A DNA stretch of 64,000 bases from G963665405 sp963665405. GTDB lineage: Bacteria; Chloroflexota; Dehalococcoidia; Lucifugimonadales; G963665405. The notes under the pieces are model-generated. The model was not told the DNA's origin. It saw only the letters and a list, made by a program, of their open reading frames with translations, and did not search any database. The position numbers and the translations under genes are program-made. Positions within the stretch are counted from its first letter, which is position 1. Each line of letters begins with the position of its first letter. The stretch spans positions 186,001 through 250,000 of the forward strand of contig CAXXUH010000004.1 in the NCBI GenBank assembly GCA_963665405.2. The letters are read 5' to 3'. Positions 60,669 through 64,000 of this stretch are shown here, piece after piece.

Positions 60669-61397
60669 TTAGGACAGGACCTCCCACAGCCGGACGGACT
60701 GCCAGCGCAGTGCCCTGACGATGGTGGCGAGCGCCAGTCCGATCCCGGTCAGCAGGAGGGCCATTCCGACGAACTTGAACGGCTCGACCCAGAGTTTGAT
60801 CGCGCTGAAGGTACCCAGATCGGCGAGCAGGGTGCCGGTGGATGGGTTCAGCTCCGTCGCGATCGAGTGGTTCCAGTAGCCGTAGGCCAGGGCGGCGGTC
60901 GGGATGCTGATGATGAGAGCGGCCAGCAAGACCATGATACCCATCATCATGAACATCGGGAACAGCTTGGCGGTCATCGGGGTCTTTGGAATCTTGACCT
61001 CTACGCCAAGCGCCTGTTGGACCCTGCCTCCGCCGACTCGCAGTGAGCCCAGAATCGTGGCCAGCAGGAACGTCACCCCTCCCAGGATCAACCCGAGGCC
61101 GAGGAACTTCACGGCTGGTAGCCAGATCTTCGTCGACTCGATGAAGGCCTTGTCGGTGGCGAGGTCGCTGCCTCCGACCGCCGCCTCGCGCACCGCCTTC
61201 GACACCGTGAAGTAGTCGGAGGCGACTCCCGAGTTGACGATCCCGACGACGAACGCCGCGAGGACGAGCATGAATCCCATCGCGATGAACGGTATCCACA
61301 TCTTGCTCGCCATCGCCTGCATTCCGGTGACCTCTACCGGTAGCTGAGACGGCGAGAATACTATCTCATTGGGTGCTGTACTAACGTTGGTTGCCAT
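60669..61397 (-). CDS. Four-helix membrane protein built of two repeated units (unknown)
   Basis: 242 residues from ATG 61397 with GGGAG upstream. Four helices: about 35-56, 96-115, 147-172 and 205-224. It is a tandem of two units, each a helix, a polar loop of about 40 residues and a helix: FTVSKAVREAAVGGSDL...WLPAVKFLGLGL...LATILGSLR, and TELNPSTGTLLADLG...WVEPFKFVGMAL...LATIVRALR. The shared part is the W-x-P-x-K-F-[LV]-G segment and the L-A-T-I-x-x-x-L-R end. No known family is recognised. It is the last gene of the run behind the Crp/Fnr gene. Confidence 0.75.
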   Translation of the reverse strand: MATNVSTAPNEIVFSPSQLPVEVTGMQAMASKMWIPFIAMGFMLVLAAFVVGIVNSGVASDYFTVSKAVREAAVGGSDLATDKAFIESTKIWLPAVKFLGLGLILGGVTFLLATILGSLRVGGGRVQQALGVEVKIPKTPMTAKLFPMFMMMGIMVLLAALIISIPTAALAYGYWNHSIATELNPSTGTLLADLGTFSAIKLWVEPFKFVGMALLLTGIGLALATIVRALRWQSVRLWEVLS

Positions 61398-61453
61398 GTT
61401 TGAACTCCCTTCGAATACGCTTGTGATCCAGGGGCGGTCGACCTCGCCCCACA

Positions 61454-61837
61454 TCAGGCCGTGGTGCTTCGCTGCTTGAGGACGGGCAACAGCTCAGCCA
61501 TCGTGTTTCCACGTAGCCGCACGAATCTGAGGATGCTGGAGAAGGCGAAGCCGAACCCCAGCAGGAAGCCCGCCACGCCGAGGAACGCGAGCGGCAATAC
61601 CCAGTCCTTGACGGCTTCGATGCTGCCCTGCTGGGACAGCAGTCCCGATCCCGCCTCGGCGGCGTCCCGCACCGCCTTGCCGTTGCCGAGGTAGTCCCCG
61701 GTCATGACCGCCAGGGCCAGCCAGGTGCCGGCCGCGGCCATCACGATCATCGCCGATATCAGCCATATCAGGCCGGCGATCCTGATCTGCGGCGCCGAGC
61801 CCTGCGCCTGCGCCTTCAACGCATCTTTACTAGCCAA
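61454..61837 (-). CDS. Two-helix membrane protein, single repeat-unit paralogue of its neighbour
   Basis: 127 residues from TTG 61837, with GGAGGTGA five bases upstream. Helices at about 21-46 and 84-104. Its loop reads GKAVRDAAEAGSGLLSQQG...WVLPLAFLGVAG...FSSILRFVRLRG and matches the two units of the neighbouring protein (KAVREAAVGGSDL...WLPAVKFLG). It is thus one unit of the same family. It lies 56 bases before the four-helix gene on the same strand. Function unknown. Confidence 0.75.
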   Translation of the reverse strand: MASKDALKAQAQGSAPQIRIAGLIWLISAMIVMAAAGTWLALAVMTGDYLGNGKAVRDAAEAGSGLLSQQGSIEAVKDWVLPLAFLGVAGFLLGFGFAFSSILRFVRLRGNTMAELLPVLKQRSTTA

Positions 61838-61980
61838 GTCTCACCTCCGTGTCCTGTGGTCCAGTCCGACTATCGCTGTCCGAATCGTCATGTGTCCTTC
61901 ATTCCGAACCCCCTGTCTGCTTCCGTGTTGGACCTTGTCTTGCTGATGTCCTCTGAACGGGACTGCACGCCGCCGGGCGC

Positions 61981-62493
61981 CTATGCGAAGGCGGTGTACA
62001 GGGCTCCAACAACTACTCCGAAGAGGATGTGGAGCATGAAGAATCCGACGGCGGTCATCGGGGGGTAGCCCAGCGCGAAGGGGCCCGGCGCCTCCATGTC
62101 CCCGTTCCTGATCAGCGGGTGCATCAGGCGCATCGTCCCCAGACCCATCCCCACGACGATCCAGTGAACGAAACCAAAGAGGACGCCCCACGCGGCCAGC
62201 GACGTCTCCAGCCCGAACGCGGTGATGAACCCGACGTGTATCAGCCCGAAGACGGCGCTCATTCCCGCGTGAATCATCGCGCCCGTGGCGTACGTGACCG
62301 TCTTGCCCCTGAACGTCGCGCCGCCACCCGCGTACGCGACTGTCCCGTCCCGCGCCATCATCGTCCCCAGCATCAGGAAAAGGTTCATCTTCATCTGCCG
62401 AGGCATCATGGCGATCCCCATATAGAGGAGCACGCCCATAGCCGCCCCGCCGATAAGACCCGCAGCCACTGCTGCCCCTCCATCGAAACCCAT
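61981..62493 (-). CDS. Membrane protein with histidines in or beside its helices (unknown)
   Basis: 170 residues, about four or five helices (about 5-30, 68-90, 95-120 and 140-168). Histidines fall within or at the edge of helices: IHAGMSAVFGLIHVGF, FGFVHWIVVGMG, RLMHPLIRNG and FFMLHILFG. Such an arrangement can bind haem or metal, but no motif proves it. A 143-base gap without a supported gene separates it from the two-helix gene. It is divergent from the Crp/Fnr gene. Family not recognised. Confidence 0.7.
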   Translation of the reverse strand: MGFDGGAAVAAGLIGGAAMGVLLYMGIAMMPRQMKMNLFLMLGTMMARDGTVAYAGGGATFRGKTVTYATGAMIHAGMSAVFGLIHVGFITAFGLETSLAAWGVLFGFVHWIVVGMGLGTMRLMHPLIRNGDMEAPGPFALGYPPMTAVGFFMLHILFGVVVGALYTAFA

Positions 62494-62642
62494 GTTCCAC
62501 CCCCCGGTTGATCCGCCCGTCGGTGTTCAGCGATCTACCAGTTTTGATGTGACCGGCCTGTCCGCAGTTCGGTGGTCTTGCATACACAGCCGGCGCTCGG
62601 ACGGGTGAAAAGTCCTCGGAAACATCGATTTCCGTCTCCGGG

Positions 62643-62655
62643 GCATCAAAGATGC
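62643..62655. promoter_or_regulatory. Palindrome in the divergent Crp/Fnr region
   Basis: GCATCAAAGATGC, a perfect 5-3-5 inverted repeat, about 70 bases before the Crp/Fnr start. It is a possible operator only by position. Confidence 0.3.
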
Positions 62656-62722
62656 GGGTGGTATGCGCTTTCCGGATGAGGAAAGGCTGGTGCCACCAAG
62701 GCTCTGTCCGGAGGTGAAGGCG

Positions 62723-63484
62723 ATGATACCGGCCCTCATTCACCGTCGAAGGGGATCGAAGTCAAGCGACCCGGTCACCGAGGAGCCATGCGCTCTGGAG
62801 TCGAGCAAGCTGCAGCTCCTGAGCGCCATGGACATCTTTCAGGACCTTCCGGAGGAGGAGGTCGAGAGGCTGATGGCGGCCACTCCCATGAAGACGGCCG
62901 AGCGGGGCGCGGTCTTCTACGGATCCCAGGATGGCCCCGAGGTGCTCTTCATGCTGAAGTCGGGCAGGGTAGAGCTCTATCGCGAGTCGTCGGACGGGAA
63001 GAAGCTGACCCTTGCCGTCGTGGAGCAGGGGGCGTTCTTTGGCGAGATGTCTCTGGTCGGACAGCGTCTCGTCGGTACGTCGGCGATGGCCCTCGAAGAC
63101 AGCGTGATCTGCCGGCTAAGCCGCGAAGACGTGCAGACGCTGATGGTCGAGCATCCGACTGTGGCCATACGAGTAATAGAGGTGATGGCCGGCAGGCTTC
63201 AGGAGGCGCGGGACGCCCTGCAAGAGATGGCCTTTAACGACGTCACCGGGAGGGTGGCCGGACTGCTGCTGAGGCTGGCCGGCGAGGATATCAACATAGT
63301 GGAGGGGTACTCTCACCAGGACCTGGCGTCGATGGTGGGGTGCCTGCGGGAGAGCCTCACCGTGGTGCTGGACCGGCTGAAAGGGAGCGGGGCCCTGTCC
63401 ATCGGCCGGAAGAAGATCGAGATCACTGATCGCGCCCAGCTCGAGCGGGTGGTGAGCCTGCGATCTGGCGGCCGCGGCTCTTAG
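62723..63484 (+). CDS. Crp/Fnr-family transcription regulator
   Basis: 253 residues from ATG 62723, chosen because GGAGGTGA lies just upstream; an ATG 60 bases earlier is in frame. The cNMP-type sensor domain spans about 35-150 (IFQDLPEEEVERLMAAT, FFGEMSLVG). The arginine that contacts cAMP in Crp is replaced (LVGTSAMAL). The winged helix is at about 190-235 (YSHQDLASMVGCLRESLTVVLDRLKGSGAL, in parts). No N-terminal Fnr-like cysteine cluster is present. It is divergent from three unknown membrane-protein genes, which it may control. Confidence 0.88.
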   Translation: MIPALIHRRRGSKSSDPVTEEPCALESSKLQLLSAMDIFQDLPEEEVERLMAATPMKTAERGAVFYGSQDGPEVLFMLKSGRVELYRESSDGKKLTLAVVEQGAFFGEMSLVGQRLVGTSAMALEDSVICRLSREDVQTLMVEHPTVAIRVIEVMAGRLQEARDALQEMAFNDVTGRVAGLLLRLAGEDINIVEGYSHQDLASMVGCLRESLTVVLDRLKGSGALSIGRKKIEITDRAQLERVVSLRSGGRGS

Positions 63485-63551
63485 CCTCCAGGGGATGGAA
63501 GTGACTGTGGGTCAGAGGCCCTGACCTCGTGAAAAAGAGAGGAGCGGAACT

Positions 63552-63845
63552 ATGAAGGCTACCTGGAAGACCATCACGCTGGCGGAGAGTGACAATACCG
63601 TTGACGTCTCCGGAGTCCACTATTTCCCCCAGGAGTCCATGAGAGAACAGTACTTCCGGGAGACCCAAACGCACACAACGTGCCCCATCAAGGGCCGCGC
63701 GAGCTACTACGACGTCGAGGTCGATGGCGAGATCAAGAGGGACGCCGCGTGGTTCTACCCGGACCCGCTACCGGCCTTCCGGGAGATCAAGGACCACGTC
63801 GCGTTCTACGGTCCTCAGCAGGGCGGTGTGGAAGTCCTGTCTTAG
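63552..63845 (+). CDS. DUF427 family protein
   Basis: 97 residues, family length. GVHYFPQESMREQYF, then TCPIKGRASYYDVEVDGE and AAWFYPDPLPAFREIKDHVAFY are the family pattern (TTCPWKGxAxYY, AAWxYPxP). The reaction is unknown. It follows the Crp/Fnr gene by 67 bases on the same strand and is likely coexpressed. Confidence 0.88.
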   Translation: MKATWKTITLAESDNTVDVSGVHYFPQESMREQYFRETQTHTTCPIKGRASYYDVEVDGEIKRDAAWFYPDPLPAFREIKDHVAFYGPQQGGVEVLS

Positions 63846-63860
63846 AGTCCCGTCCCCTTA

Positions 63861-63895
63861 GTTCACCGAACAAGTCCGACGTCGGTAGGGTGAAC
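63861..63895 (+). terminator. Possible structured region after DUF427
   Basis: GTTCACC (63861-63867) pairs with GGTGAAC (63889-63895) and encloses CCGACGTCGG. No clear T run. The remaining bases to the window end show no gene. Confidence 0.3.
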
Positions 63896-64000
63896 CCACC
63901 CCGGGGTGTTTTGCCCAACCGGCTTACTGTTTTCGACCCCGCCCGAACTGGGTTCGCAAGCGCCCCACCACCGTCTGCCTCCAAGGCGACCGATTTTCGC

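Overview
The window is GC-rich bacterial chromosome with closely packed genes on both strands, few mobile signatures and many short intergenic palindromic repeats. Several traits fit a free-living Chloroflexota of the Dehalococcoidia/SAR202 type: orphan solute-binding lipoproteins with valine/glutamate-rich stalks, CaiB-type CoA-transferase next to a crotonase, CO-dehydrogenase-like (xanthine oxidase family) subunits, amidohydrolases for small amides, and GTG/TTG starts. This assignment is inferred from gene content, not from a marker-gene tree. No transposase, integrase, phage gene, CRISPR array or rRNA was seen.

Layout. 1-10.9 kb: a membrane-anchored molybdopterin oxidoreductase, a NitT/TauT-type ABC importer (minus strand), CoxS/CoxM-like subunits without the catalytic large subunit, a CocE-type hydrolase, a crotonase plus CoA-transferase pair, and moaD-moaE. 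11.1-17.3 kb: tRNA-Ser, miaB-nadA-nadC and a beta-propeller protein on plus; dtd and an FmdB zinc ribbon on minus. 17.3-22.9 kb (minus): gltX, purQ, a split EamA transporter and purL; gltX and purL both carry anomalous DNA. 23-26.2 kb: a Fur/Zur-family regulator with znuABC, with three copies of a candidate operator. 26.2-30.3 kb: lspA-rluD, a ribbon-helix-helix regulator with a perfect palindrome at its start site, an SDR, and a YihY-type membrane protein. 30.4-39.6 kb: two paralogous peptide-type solute-binding lipoproteins, a Kelch lipoprotein, an OpuAC-like binding protein and a dimethylformamidase-like protein. 39.8-50 kb: threonine synthase-like enzyme, aminotransferase, a 56-residue zinc ribbon, a trypsin-like protein lacking its catalytic histidine, tRNA-Met, a redoxin lipoprotein, and a VWA-like membrane protein. 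50-60.4 kb: exported cyclophilin, tandem plsY paralogues, a divergent AroQ, B12-binding radical SAM protein, PIG-L deacetylase, 2-hydroxyacid dehydrogenase, formamidase-family enzyme, DUF1028, DUF4097-like lipoprotein and sulfotransferase. 60.6-64 kb: three small membrane proteins divergent from a Crp/Fnr regulator, followed by DUF427.

Functional themes. Molybdenum enzymes (SUOX-like protein, CoxSM) sit near moaDE. NAD synthesis (nadA, nadC) is coupled to the iron-sulfur enzyme MiaB. Zinc uptake has its own regulator. Small amides may be used through the DMFase-like and formamidase-like enzymes. The strongest candidate for an undescribed system is the Crp/Fnr-linked trio of membrane proteins at 60.7-62.5 kb, which is built from three copies of one helix-loop-helix unit plus a histidine-rich partner. 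The strongest sequence anomalies are a 25-base G tract that throws the end of purL out of frame, and a 45-bp tandem duplication in the HIGH region of gltX.
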